A stretch of DNA of 64,000 nt, from the NCBI GenBank assembly GCA_944385055.1, contig CALWVT010000007.1, positions 1 to 64,000 on the forward strand, in the 5' to 3' direction. The notes under the pieces are model-generated. The model searched no databases and had not been told where the DNA came from. It saw only the letters and a program-made list of their open reading frames with translations. Shown here in pieces: positions 42,077 to 49,758 of this stretch. The stretch's first letter is position 1. Every line of letters begins with the position of its first letter. The DNA comes from an uncultured Clostridia bacterium. GTDB lineage: Bacteria > Bacillota > Clostridia > Oscillospirales > Acutalibacteraceae. The position numbers and the translations under genes are program-made.

Positions 42077-43456
42077 TTAACGTACTTTTTCGGTGCTTTC
42101 GGCGCTTGCCGGCGACTGCGGCATCCCCCGGCGCGTCGCGCGGCGGTATACGGCGAAGGCAATCAGCGCCGTGGCGGCCTCCGCGACCCAGAACGCATGC
42201 CATACGCCCGCGGGCCCCAGCGCGGTGCGGCTCAATAAAAACGCCACCGGCAGGATGATCGCGACGTACCGGCAAAACGAAATCAGAAGCGACGGCGTGC
42301 CCTTGCCGAGGCCCTCGAGCGCCCCCGAGGACGTGACGGACACCGCCGACACGATAAAGCCCAGGCTAATGATGCGCAGCGCTTCCTGCCCGTGCAGGAT
42401 CGTGTCCGCCTCGGTCGTGAACAGCCCGATGAGCGCCCCCGGGATTGCCCAGCACAAAATCGTCCCGACGAGCATGATCGCGGCGTTCATCAGAAGCGTC
42501 AGGTTATAAATCTTCTGCACACGCTGGTACTCGCCCGCGCCATAATTGTACCCGACGAGCGGCCGGATGCCCTGGATGATGCCGTTTGCCGGCAGGTATA
42601 AAAACGTCTGCAATTTATAGTAGACGCCCAAAATCACGACGTAGCTCTGCGCAAACGCCGCGAGCAGCGCATTGAGCGCGGAGATTAACAGCGACGGCAG
42701 CGCGAGGTTTAAAATCGCCGGGATGCCGACGCCGTAGAGCTTGCGGTCGATTTCCGGGTCGGCGCGCAGCGCGGACCGGCGCAGGTGGACCGGCAGCGGC
42801 CGCACGCGGTAGACAATCAGGTACAGCACAATCGGCAGCACCTGCCCGATGCCGGTCGCGAGCGCCGCGCCGCGGATGCCGAGCTCCGGGAACGGCCCAA
42901 TCCCGAAAATCATCAGCGGGTCGAGGATGATGTTTGCGACGCACCCGAGCAAAAGCGCCGCCATCGTGACCTTCATGCGCCCGACCGCCTGGAAGATCTT
43001 TTCAAAGGCCAGGCTCAGAGAGATTACAATCGAGAAGGAAAACGCGACGTAGGCGTAGGAAAGCCCCATTTCGAGCACTTCCGCGGAATCCGTATAAAGC
43101 CGCAGAAACGACGGGATCACGGCGATGCTCGCGACCATCATCACGACGCCGTGGATCGCCGCGAACAGCATCCCGCGGCTCGCGGCCGTGTCGGCCTTCT
43201 CCGGCTCCCCGGCGCCTAGGTGGTAGGCGATTACGGCGTTGATGCCGACGCCGAAGCCGATCGCAATCGCGTTAATCAGGTTCTGCACCGGATAGACGAG
43301 CGACAGCGCCGTCATCGCGTTTTCGCTGATCTGCGCGACGAAGAAGCTGTCCACGATGTTATACAGGGAATTGACCAGCATCGAGACGACCATCGGCAGC
43401 GCCATCGATAAAATCAGCGGCAGCACGGGTTTTTCTTTCATAAACGTTTCGTCCAT
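42077..43456 (-). CDS. MATE-family multidrug/cation efflux transporter
   Basis: 459 residues with twelve predicted helices. Two homologous halves start LILSMALPMVVSMLVNSLYN (about residue 14) and YGVGIPAILNLALPSLLISA (about 225); GRMKVTMAALLLGCVANIIL and GYNYGAGEYQRVQKIY are characteristic MATE stretches. It would expel drugs or metabolites by sodium or proton antiport. The ATG at 43456 follows AAAGGGAGGACAAAAA; in-frame sequence further upstream belongs to the leader. Expression is probably controlled by the leader terminator described separately. Confidence 0.95.
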   Translation of the reverse strand: MDETFMKEKPVLPLILSMALPMVVSMLVNSLYNIVDSFFVAQISENAMTALSLVYPVQNLINAIAIGFGVGINAVIAYHLGAGEPEKADTAASRGMLFAAIHGVVMMVASIAVIPSFLRLYTDSAEVLEMGLSYAYVAFSFSIVISLSLAFEKIFQAVGRMKVTMAALLLGCVANIILDPLMIFGIGPFPELGIRGAALATGIGQVLPIVLYLIVYRVRPLPVHLRRSALRADPEIDRKLYGVGIPAILNLALPSLLISALNALLAAFAQSYVVILGVYYKLQTFLYLPANGIIQGIRPLVGYNYGAGEYQRVQKIYNLTLLMNAAIMLVGTILCWAIPGALIGLFTTEADTILHGQEALRIISLGFIVSAVSVTSSGALEGLGKGTPSLLISFCRYVAIILPVAFLLSRTALGPAGVWHAFWVAEAATALIAFAVYRRATRRGMPQSPASAESTEKVR

Positions 43457-43515
43457 TTTTTTGTCCTCCCTTTCTGTTCCCGATGGATTTTCCTGGATTC
43501 GCCGGACGCGGACAG

Positions 43516-43592
43516 AAAAAACGCCGCACAATCCCCCGGATTTCCCGGAAGGATTGTGTGGCGAAAAGAAACGAAGTTCAAAAAATCCACAC
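43516..43592 (-). promoter_or_regulatory. Transcription attenuator in the MATE leader
   Basis: Between the promoter and the start codon, the minus strand carries a hairpin CGCCACACAATCC / GGATTGTGCGGCG (43563-43551 with 43534-43522, one mismatch) followed by TTTTTT (43521-43516). Earlier in the transcript GTGTGG (43592-43587) is complementary to CCACAC of the terminator's 5' arm (43561-43556), so the two pairings exclude each other. A tiny frame GTG-TGG-ATT-TTT-TGA starts in that same upstream element. Confidence 0.65.
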
Positions 43593-43607
43593 GCGTTTTA
43601 TACTTCC

Positions 43608-43636
43608 ATTATAAGAAAGCGCAAAGCCGCTGTCAA
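43608..43636 (-). promoter_or_regulatory. Consensus promoter of the MATE gene
   Basis: On the minus strand TTGACA (43636-43631), 17 bases, TATAAT (43613-43608). Confidence 0.9.
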
Positions 43637-43667
43637 GACGGTCTTTTTGAAAGCGGCAGGCGCGCCC

Positions 43668-43696
43668 TTGCGCCAAGAGGGGAAGTGTGGTATGCT
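43668..43696 (+). promoter_or_regulatory. Promoter of uppP
   Basis: TTGCGC (43668-43673), 17 bases, TATGCT (43691-43696). Confidence 0.7.
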
Positions 43697-43763
43697 TAAT
43701 TTCTGAATATGGGGAGGCGGGCGCCGCGCGGCCAGGCTCTCTTTAGAGAAAGTGGGGAATACC

Positions 43764-44618
43764 ATGGCGATTTTGGAATTGCTCAAAACCGTCCTGCTCG
43801 GCATCATCGAGGGCATCACGGAGTGGCTGCCGGTCAGCAGCACCGGCCACATGATCCTGTTCGATTCGTTCTGGCCGATGGACCCGTCGCAGTACAAGGG
43901 CGGGCAGGCGTTTATCGACCTGTTTTTGGTCGTCATCCAGCTCGGCGCGATTCTCGCCGTGCTCGTGCTGTACCGGCACAAACTCAACCCGTGGAGCCGG
44001 CGCAAGACGCTGCCGCAGCGCCGCGCGACGTGGAGCTTGTGGGGCAAGGTCATCGTCGGCGTGATTCCGGCCGGGATTGCCGGCGTGCTGCTCGACGACT
44101 TCCTGTTCGAGCACCTGTATAACGCCGTGACCGTGGCGGTCGCGCTGATCGTGTACGGCGTCGCGTTCCTGTTTTTGGAAAACCGCCGCCGTTCGCCGCG
44201 CGTGCGGTCGGTGGATGCGCTCGACTACAAGACGGCGGTTCTGATCGGCTGCTTCCAGGCGCTGTCGATTATCCCGGGCACGTCGCGTTCCGGCTCGACG
44301 ATCCTCGGCGCGATGATTCTCGGCTGCGCGCGCGGGCCGGCCGCGGAATTCAGCTTTTTCCTGGCCATCCCGACGATGCTCGGCGCGAGTGCTCTGCAGG
44401 TCTTAAAATATTTCCTCGACTACGGCTTCGGCTTTACGTCGTTTGAGGTCGCGGTGCTGCTGCTCGGCATGGCGGTCGCGTTTATCGTCTCCGTCGCCGC
44501 AATCCGCGGGCTCATGAAGTTCGTGCAGAAGCACGACTTTAAGCCCTTCGGCTGGTACCGCATCGCGCTGGGGGCCGTGGTGTTAATTTTGTTCTTCTGC
44601 AATGTATTAAAATTGTAA
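43764..44618 (+). CDS. uppP: Undecaprenyl-diphosphatase
   Basis: 284 residues, about eight helices. The two catalytic signatures are intact: EGITEWLPVSSTGHMILFD at the N-terminus and SIIPGTSRSGSTILGAMILG (about 165-185). It dephosphorylates undecaprenyl diphosphate to recycle the lipid carrier for peptidoglycan synthesis and confers bacitracin tolerance in the family. The ATG at 43764 is preferred over a GTG four codons upstream, which overlaps the only G-rich site (GTGGGGAA). It is a single gene with its own promoter and terminator. Confidence 0.96.
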   Translation: MAILELLKTVLLGIIEGITEWLPVSSTGHMILFDSFWPMDPSQYKGGQAFIDLFLVVIQLGAILAVLVLYRHKLNPWSRRKTLPQRRATWSLWGKVIVGVIPAGIAGVLLDDFLFEHLYNAVTVAVALIVYGVAFLFLENRRRSPRVRSVDALDYKTAVLIGCFQALSIIPGTSRSGSTILGAMILGCARGPAAEFSFFLAIPTMLGASALQVLKYFLDYGFGFTSFEVAVLLLGMAVAFIVSVAAIRGLMKFVQKHDFKPFGWYRIALGAVVLILFFCNVLKL

Positions 44619-44635
44619 GCCCGGTTTTTTAGAAG

Positions 44636-44669
44636 GCCGCTGCGAAACGATGTGTTCGCGGCGGCTTTT
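44636..44669 (+). terminator. Terminator of uppP
   Basis: GCCGCTGCGAA (44636-44646) pairs with TTCGCGGCGGC (44655-44665, one mismatch), followed by TTTT. Confidence 0.8.
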
Positions 44670-44827
44670 CGTGTAAAGTGCATCCTTTTTACGAAAATTT
44701 ACGGAAGAAATCCGCGCTTCCTAGGAGATCAAACGGGGCGCGCACCTTGCGTGCCCGGCAAATCCATGGTAGAATCTTTCATGGAAAGAGGCAGATGCAT
44801 ACGGATTTAGAGGGAGGGACCGATCGT

Positions 44828-47800
44828 ATGAAAACAAAACGGGGCATTTTGGGCCTGTTCCTCGCGCTGTGCGTTGTGTGGAGCATGCTGCCGCTCGGCG
44901 CGTTCGCGGCGGACGCGGACGAGGGAGCGAAGCATATTTCCACGGCAGCAGCGCTCCAGACCATTCAAAATGATTTGGGCGGCACCTACGTCCTAGATAA
45001 CGACATCGATTTATCGAGTATCGAAAATTGGACGCCGATTGGTGCGTCAGAAACCCCCTTCACCGGCACGTTTGACGGGCAGGGCCACCAGATTACGGGG
45101 CTGACGGTCGACTCGGATTCTAACGATCAGGGCCTGTTTGGCTATGTCGGTTCCGGCGGCACCGTGAAAAACGTAACGGTTTCCGGCACGGTCAGCGGCA
45201 GAGGCAGCAACATCTCTGTCGGCGGTGTGGTCGGAAAGAATTCTGGCACCATCGAAAACTGCCACAACACCGTCGCGGTCAGCGGCAGCGGCACCGGCGG
45301 CAGCGGCGACAGCATCTCTGTCGGCGGTGTGGTCGGACAGAATCATGGCGGCACCATCGAAAACTGCTCCAACGCCGGCAAGGTCAGCGGTGGCGGCAGC
45401 GGCAGCAGCGGCAACAGCACCTCTGTCGGCGGTGTGGTCGGATATAATCGTAACGGTACCGTCACAAACTGCTACAACATAGGCGAGGTCAACGGTAACG
45501 TCCACGGCAGCGTCGGTGAAGGCGACGTCGCCTTCACCTATGTCGGCGGTGTGGTCGGACAGAATCATGGCGGCACCATCGAAAACTGCCACAACACCGT
45601 CGCGGTCAGCGTCGACAGAGGCTGGTATATCGGCGGTGTGGTCGGATATAATAGTAACAGTAACGGCATCATCACAAACTGCTATAACGCCGGTAACGTT
45701 AGCGGAGACTGGTATATCGGCGGCGTGGTCGGAAATAGCAGCGCCGGCACCATTACAAACTGCTATAACACCGGCGCAGTCAGTGGCAATATGTATGTCG
45801 GCAGCGTGGTCGGAGATAGCACCAACGACACCATCGAAAACTGCTACTACTTAGCGAATACCGCAGAGAAAGGCGTTGGCGGCTCATACACGGGCGATGG
45901 CGTTAAGCCCCTTACCACAGAGGACTTTTCCAATGAGGAAAGCTTCGAAGGTTGGGACTTTTCCTCCACCTGGAAAATGAGCGAGTTTCTGGGCCGTCCC
46001 ATCCTCCGAAGCAACTCGGAGGGCGTGTACCTGGACGGCAGCGGTACGCCGGCGGCGCCCTATGCAATTCCGAATTTGGCGACACTCGAGTATTATCGGA
46101 ATAAAATCAATACGGACACCGAAGGGACCACTTATCGAGACGCCAACTACGTGCTGACGGATGATATTGCTATGCCGGCGCAGGACGGCGAGGGCGAAAC
46201 CTCTTGGACGCCGATTGGTGCGGAACAAACCCCCTTCACCGGCACGTTGGACGGGCAGGGCCACCAGATTACGGGGCTGACGGTCGACTCGGATTCTGAC
46301 AATCAGGGCCTGTTTGGCTATGTCGGCTCCGGCGGCACCGTGAAAAACCTGACGGTTTCCGGCACGGTCAGCGGCAGCAATCATGTCGGCGGCGTGGTGG
46401 GAGAGAATAATGGCGGCACCGTCGAAAACTGTGCGTTCGATGGCAGCGTCAGTGGCAAGGGCATCGGTATCGGCGGCGTGGTCGGACAGAATTCCAATGG
46501 TACCGTCGAAAACTGCTCTAACACCGGCACAGTCAGCGGAAACGATGCCATCGCTGTCGGTGGTGTGGCTGGATGGAATAACGATGGCCCCGTCACAAAC
46601 AGCTATAACACGGGTGAGGTCAGCGGCACTGGCGTCTATATCGGCGGCGTGGTGGGATTTAATAACACTGGTGCCGTCGAGAGTTGCTCCAACACTGGCG
46701 AGGTCAGCGGCACGGGCACCGGTATCGGCGGCGTGGTCGGAGAAAATTATTATAGTAGTACCGTCACAAACTGCTACAGCACTGGCACGGTTCACGGCAG
46801 CGAGTCTGTCGGCGGTGTGGCAGGAAATAATGCCAATAGTACCGTCGAAAACAGCTATAACACCGGCGCGGTCAGTGGAACTGGCACCGGTATCGGTGGC
46901 GTGGTCGGAGAGAATCGTTCCAATAATGCGAATAGTAATCCTATTAATCCCCTCATAAATAGTACCATCGAAAACTGCTATAACACTGGCAAGGTCAGCG
47001 GCAGCGAGTCTGTTGGCGGTGTGGTGGGAGAAAATGATTCTAATAGTAATGGTATTATTGTCCGCGCAAATAGTACCGTTACAAACTGCTACAGCACCGG
47101 CGATGTCAGCGGCACGGGCAACTGTATCGGCGGCGTGGTCGGAGAGAATCGTTCCAATGGTACCCTCGCAAATAGTACCGTCGAAAACTGCTACTATTTG
47201 CAAACAGAAGGCGGCCCCGCAAATGGAATTGGTTCCGGTACCGGCACCGCAGAGCCCAAAACTTCCGGCCAGTTTGCCTCCGGCGAAGTGGCCTGGCTGC
47301 TGCAAGATGGACAGACAGATGTCGTCTGGGGGCAGGCCATTGGCCAGGATAAGAATCCCGTGCTAAAAGTGTTTGAGCCTGATGCGCCGCAGGTTTATCA
47401 GGTGACCTTCCAAAGCGCAGAGGATATTCCCGATATTCCCGATCAGTATGTCAATGCGAATGGCAATGTAGAAAAACCGGAAGTTTCGGACACGGAAACG
47501 TCCACCCTGGGTTGGTACAGCGATTCAGCGTACACAGACCGGTGGGATTTTGAAAATGGCACGGTCCGTCAGAACATGACGCTTTACGCAAAGTGGCTTT
47601 CGAACGATGCGGGGGTGACCGCGGTGACCGTGAACGGTGAAGCGGCGACGGCTGGCGAAAAGAATACCTTTACCGTCACGCTGCCTGCCGGTTCTGCCCT
47701 GCCGGAGGCTAACGACATCCAAATCACAGCGGCAGAGGGCGCGACTTATGGCGACACGCTGACCACTAGCGACGGCGGCACCACGTGGACCTTCACCGTG

Positions 47801-48748
47801 ACCGCCGAGGACGGCACGACGACGGTAACGTATACCATCCAAATCACCGTCGAACAGCCCGCGCCAGACCCCGAGCCCGAGACGCCCGTCACCCCGCCGG
47901 CGCCGCCCTCCGGCGGCGGCCCCTCGAACCCGACGTACCGGCCGGACATCGGTACGACCGAGAACGGCGAGGTGGACGTCTCCACGACCCGCCCGCACGC
48001 GGGCGACACGGTCACCGTCACGCCGAAGCCCGACGACGGCTACGACGTCCAGACGGTCACCGTCACGGACGAGGACGGCGAGACGGTCCCGGTAACGAAA
48101 AACGAGGACGGCTCGTTTACGTTTACCCAGCCCGCAGGCGAGGTCACGATTGACGTCGCGTTTACGCCGCACGTCTCCTCGTCCATCGAGATCCAAAACG
48201 GCGCCTCGGTCGCGATTGCGTCGCCGGACGACGTGATCGAGATCCCGCAGTCGAGCACGTTCACGGTCCATTTCACGAGTGAGAAGCCGCTTTCTGACTT
48301 CGCGTTCCTGGCCGGGAACGGCAAGGCCATCGCAACGGACACGGTCGTTCCGTGGAACCCCGAAACGCGCGAGGGCACGTACACGCTCTACGGCCTCGGC
48401 GCGCCGGACACCGCGCACGGCACGACCGGCATTTATGTCAATGGCGTCAAACTTTTCACGATGAAAGTCGTCCCGCGGCCGTTAACGAGCGACACGACGG
48501 TCGATTTTGCGATGTCCGTCGGCCAGACGTATCAGTTCTGGGTTAAGCCCGACGACCCGGATGCTAACTATACGTTTAATACGGCGAACGGCGAAATGCT
48601 CCAGACTGCGATTGTCAAGGACGCTTACCCGGACGAACAGGGCCGCTACCTTTGCCGCCTGACGGTCACGGGCCGCGGCGACACGGTCGGCGTCTACTGC
48701 CAGATTGACGGGAATACGTACAAGCTCTTTACGGTCGACTGCCGGTAA
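44828..48748 (+). CDS. Large secreted surface protein: GLUG repeats, InlB-type repeat and two copies of a recurrent C-terminal domain
   Basis: 1306 residues. Signal peptide ends about residue 27 (GAFA-AD). Two beta-helical blocks (about 118-341 and 518-795) contain 16 repeats built around VGGVVGxNxGTxENCxNTGxVSG, each block introduced by FTGTxDGQGHQITGLTVDSD and GLFGYVGSGGTVKN. Then an InlB/Listeria-Bacteroides repeat ending MTLYAKWLS (about 855-920), a cadherin-like beta-sandwich (925-1010), a Pro/Gly linker, another beta domain (1040-1113) and two tandem copies of the domain also found at 31616 and 32211 (about 1118-1216, 1220-1306). No LPXTG or SLH anchor is visible. Likely an adhesin or matrix protein. 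GGAGGG precedes the ATG at 44828. Confidence 0.92.
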   Translation: MKTKRGILGLFLALCVVWSMLPLGAFAADADEGAKHISTAAALQTIQNDLGGTYVLDNDIDLSSIENWTPIGASETPFTGTFDGQGHQITGLTVDSDSNDQGLFGYVGSGGTVKNVTVSGTVSGRGSNISVGGVVGKNSGTIENCHNTVAVSGSGTGGSGDSISVGGVVGQNHGGTIENCSNAGKVSGGGSGSSGNSTSVGGVVGYNRNGTVTNCYNIGEVNGNVHGSVGEGDVAFTYVGGVVGQNHGGTIENCHNTVAVSVDRGWYIGGVVGYNSNSNGIITNCYNAGNVSGDWYIGGVVGNSSAGTITNCYNTGAVSGNMYVGSVVGDSTNDTIENCYYLANTAEKGVGGSYTGDGVKPLTTEDFSNEESFEGWDFSSTWKMSEFLGRPILRSNSEGVYLDGSGTPAAPYAIPNLATLEYYRNKINTDTEGTTYRDANYVLTDDIAMPAQDGEGETSWTPIGAEQTPFTGTLDGQGHQITGLTVDSDSDNQGLFGYVGSGGTVKNLTVSGTVSGSNHVGGVVGENNGGTVENCAFDGSVSGKGIGIGGVVGQNSNGTVENCSNTGTVSGNDAIAVGGVAGWNNDGPVTNSYNTGEVSGTGVYIGGVVGFNNTGAVESCSNTGEVSGTGTGIGGVVGENYYSSTVTNCYSTGTVHGSESVGGVAGNNANSTVENSYNTGAVSGTGTGIGGVVGENRSNNANSNPINPLINSTIENCYNTGKVSGSESVGGVVGENDSNSNGIIVRANSTVTNCYSTGDVSGTGNCIGGVVGENRSNGTLANSTVENCYYLQTEGGPANGIGSGTGTAEPKTSGQFASGEVAWLLQDGQTDVVWGQAIGQDKNPVLKVFEPDAPQVYQVTFQSAEDIPDIPDQYVNANGNVEKPEVSDTETSTLGWYSDSAYTDRWDFENGTVRQNMTLYAKWLSNDAGVTAVTVNGEAATAGEKNTFTVTLPAGSALPEANDIQITAAEGATYGDTLTTSDGGTTWTFTVTAEDGTTTVTYTIQITVEQPAPDPEPETPVTPPAPPSGGGPSNPTYRPDIGTTENGEVDVSTTRPHAGDTVTVTPKPDDGYDVQTVTVTDEDGETVPVTKNEDGSFTFTQPAGEVTIDVAFTPHVSSSIEIQNGASVAIASPDDVIEIPQSSTFTVHFTSEKPLSDFAFLAGNGKAIATDTVVPWNPETREGTYTLYGLGAPDTAHGTTGIYVNGVKLFTMKVVPRPLTSDTTVDFAMSVGQTYQFWVKPDDPDANYTFNTANGEMLQTAIVKDAYPDEQGRYLCRLTVTGRGDTVGVYCQIDGNTYKLFTVDCR
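45170..45850 (+). repeat. First GLUG repeat array (7 units)
   Basis: Seven in-frame units of about 75-110 bases with a conserved GTCGGCGGTGTGGTCGGA core and variable Asn/Ser-rich tips. Units differ in length at the glycine/serine stretches, as expected of arrays that expand and contract. Confidence 0.85.
46370..47200 (+). repeat. Second GLUG repeat array (9 units)
   Basis: Nine further units with the same GGCGGCGTGGTCGGA-type core; the lead-in region at 46205-46370 is nearly identical in protein to that before the first array (45030-45190), showing that a whole module was duplicated. Confidence 0.85.
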
Positions 48749-48767
48749 AAAGTTCGAAAACAACAAA

Positions 48768-48815
48768 GGACGGACGGACACGCCGAAAGGGGTTGCCCGG
48801 CCGCCCTTTTTGTTT
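48768..48815 (+). terminator. Imperfect terminator after the surface protein gene
   Basis: GGACGGACGGACA pairs with TGCCCGGCCGCCC, with A-C mismatches every third or fourth position, followed by TTTTTGTTTT. Confidence 0.5.
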
Positions 48816-48853
48816 TAAGCTAGAAGAAAATCGAACGAAAGAGGGAAAGATCC

Positions 48854-49348
48854 ATGGAGATCCGTTTGTTGGAGGACCCCGCCGAAAAGCGGGCCGTGAC
48901 CCGCCTCGTGCTCGAGGATTTGCCGGAATGGTTTGGCATCCCACAAGCGCGGGAGGCATATATTGCAGAGAGCGCCGCGCAGCCGTTTTTCTGCGCGTTT
49001 TTAGACGGCACCCCGGCCGGCTTTTGCTATCTCCAAGAGACCGGGAAGGACACCGCCGAGGTGGCCGCGATGGGCGTGCGCCGGGCGTTCCACCGGCAGG
49101 GCATCGGCCGGGCGCTTTTACAGCGGGCGAAGGCGGCCGCGCGCGCGAAGGGGTATTCGTTTTTGCAGGTCAAGACGGTGCAGATGGGGCGCTATGCGGC
49201 GTATGACCGGACGAACCGGTTCTATCTGGCGATGGGCTTTCGGGAATTCGAGGTCTTCCCGGACCTCTGGGACAAGTGGAATCCCTGCCAGGTGTATGTG
49301 ATGGCGCTCCGGGCGCCGGCGGACGGGGAGAATGGGAGAATGGAATAA
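48854..49348 (+). CDS. GNAT-family N-acetyltransferase
   Basis: 164 residues. The acetyl-CoA site is VAAMGVRRAFHRQGIGRALL (about 73-92), the Q/RxxGxG/A signature, followed by AKAAARAKGYSFLQVKT and the closing YDRTNRFYLAMGFREFEVF. Substrate unknown; the sequence resembles GNATs acting on small amines or peptides. GAGGGAAAG precedes the ATG at 48854. It stands alone between the surface protein gene and glmS. Confidence 0.92.
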   Translation: MEIRLLEDPAEKRAVTRLVLEDLPEWFGIPQAREAYIAESAAQPFFCAFLDGTPAGFCYLQETGKDTAEVAAMGVRRAFHRQGIGRALLQRAKAAARAKGYSFLQVKTVQMGRYAAYDRTNRFYLAMGFREFEVFPDLWDKWNPCQVYVMALRAPADGENGRME

Positions 49349-49413
49349 CCGTGCAAAACCGGGCGGATTTTGCGGATATCTATGGGGATTTTGCCCGAAC
49401 CCGCGCCCTCGGG

Positions 49414-49442
49414 TTGACGCCGCGCCGGGGGTTGTGTATAAT
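49414..49442 (+). promoter_or_regulatory. Promoter of glmS
   Basis: TTGACG (49414-49419), 17 bases, TATAAT (49437-49442). Confidence 0.88.
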
Positions 49443-49507
49443 AGGGAAAGTTTTATGGACGTTTGTACAAGTCCGAAAGGGGGTGCCGCTTTTTCTACTG
49501 TCCATTT

Positions 49508-49700
49508 TAAAAAAGCGCCAGACGCACGGATGCGGCCGATTTTAGGAACTGGGGCCGTTCGTGACAGCATCCGAAGCGTGACGAGGTGGAGGGTGATCGA
49601 AGACTTCGGCGGATGCCCTCCCGGCTGCTGCGGGCAGTCGACAGGCGGCGTACAAAAGCGCGGTGCGGCTTTTCGGAAATCATACGAAGCCGTCGAGAAC
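49508..49700 (+). ncRNA. glmS ribozyme (glucosamine-6-phosphate-activated self-cleaving riboswitch)
   Basis: The cleavage context AAAAGCGCCAGA places the cut between 49514 and 49515. The catalytic core appears in order: an extended P1 (GGATGCGGCC...GGCCG...GCATCC), GACGAGGTGGAGGGT, ATCGAAGACTTCGGCGGATG, then CCCTCCCGGCTGCTGCGGGC. It sits in the 5' untranslated region of glmS. Binding of glucosamine-6-phosphate triggers cleavage and mRNA decay. The 3' limit is approximate. Confidence 0.95.
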
Positions 49701-49758
49701 CGCGCGCACAAAAGCGCCGTCCTCTCCGTAAAATCGAATACGGAAAGGAAAGTTTTGT

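Noticed and set aside
45170..47200. CRISPR-like regular repeats
   Set aside because: The repeats are in-frame parts of a signal-peptide-bearing protein, vary in length and encode GLUG units; there are no spacers of constant length and no cas genes.
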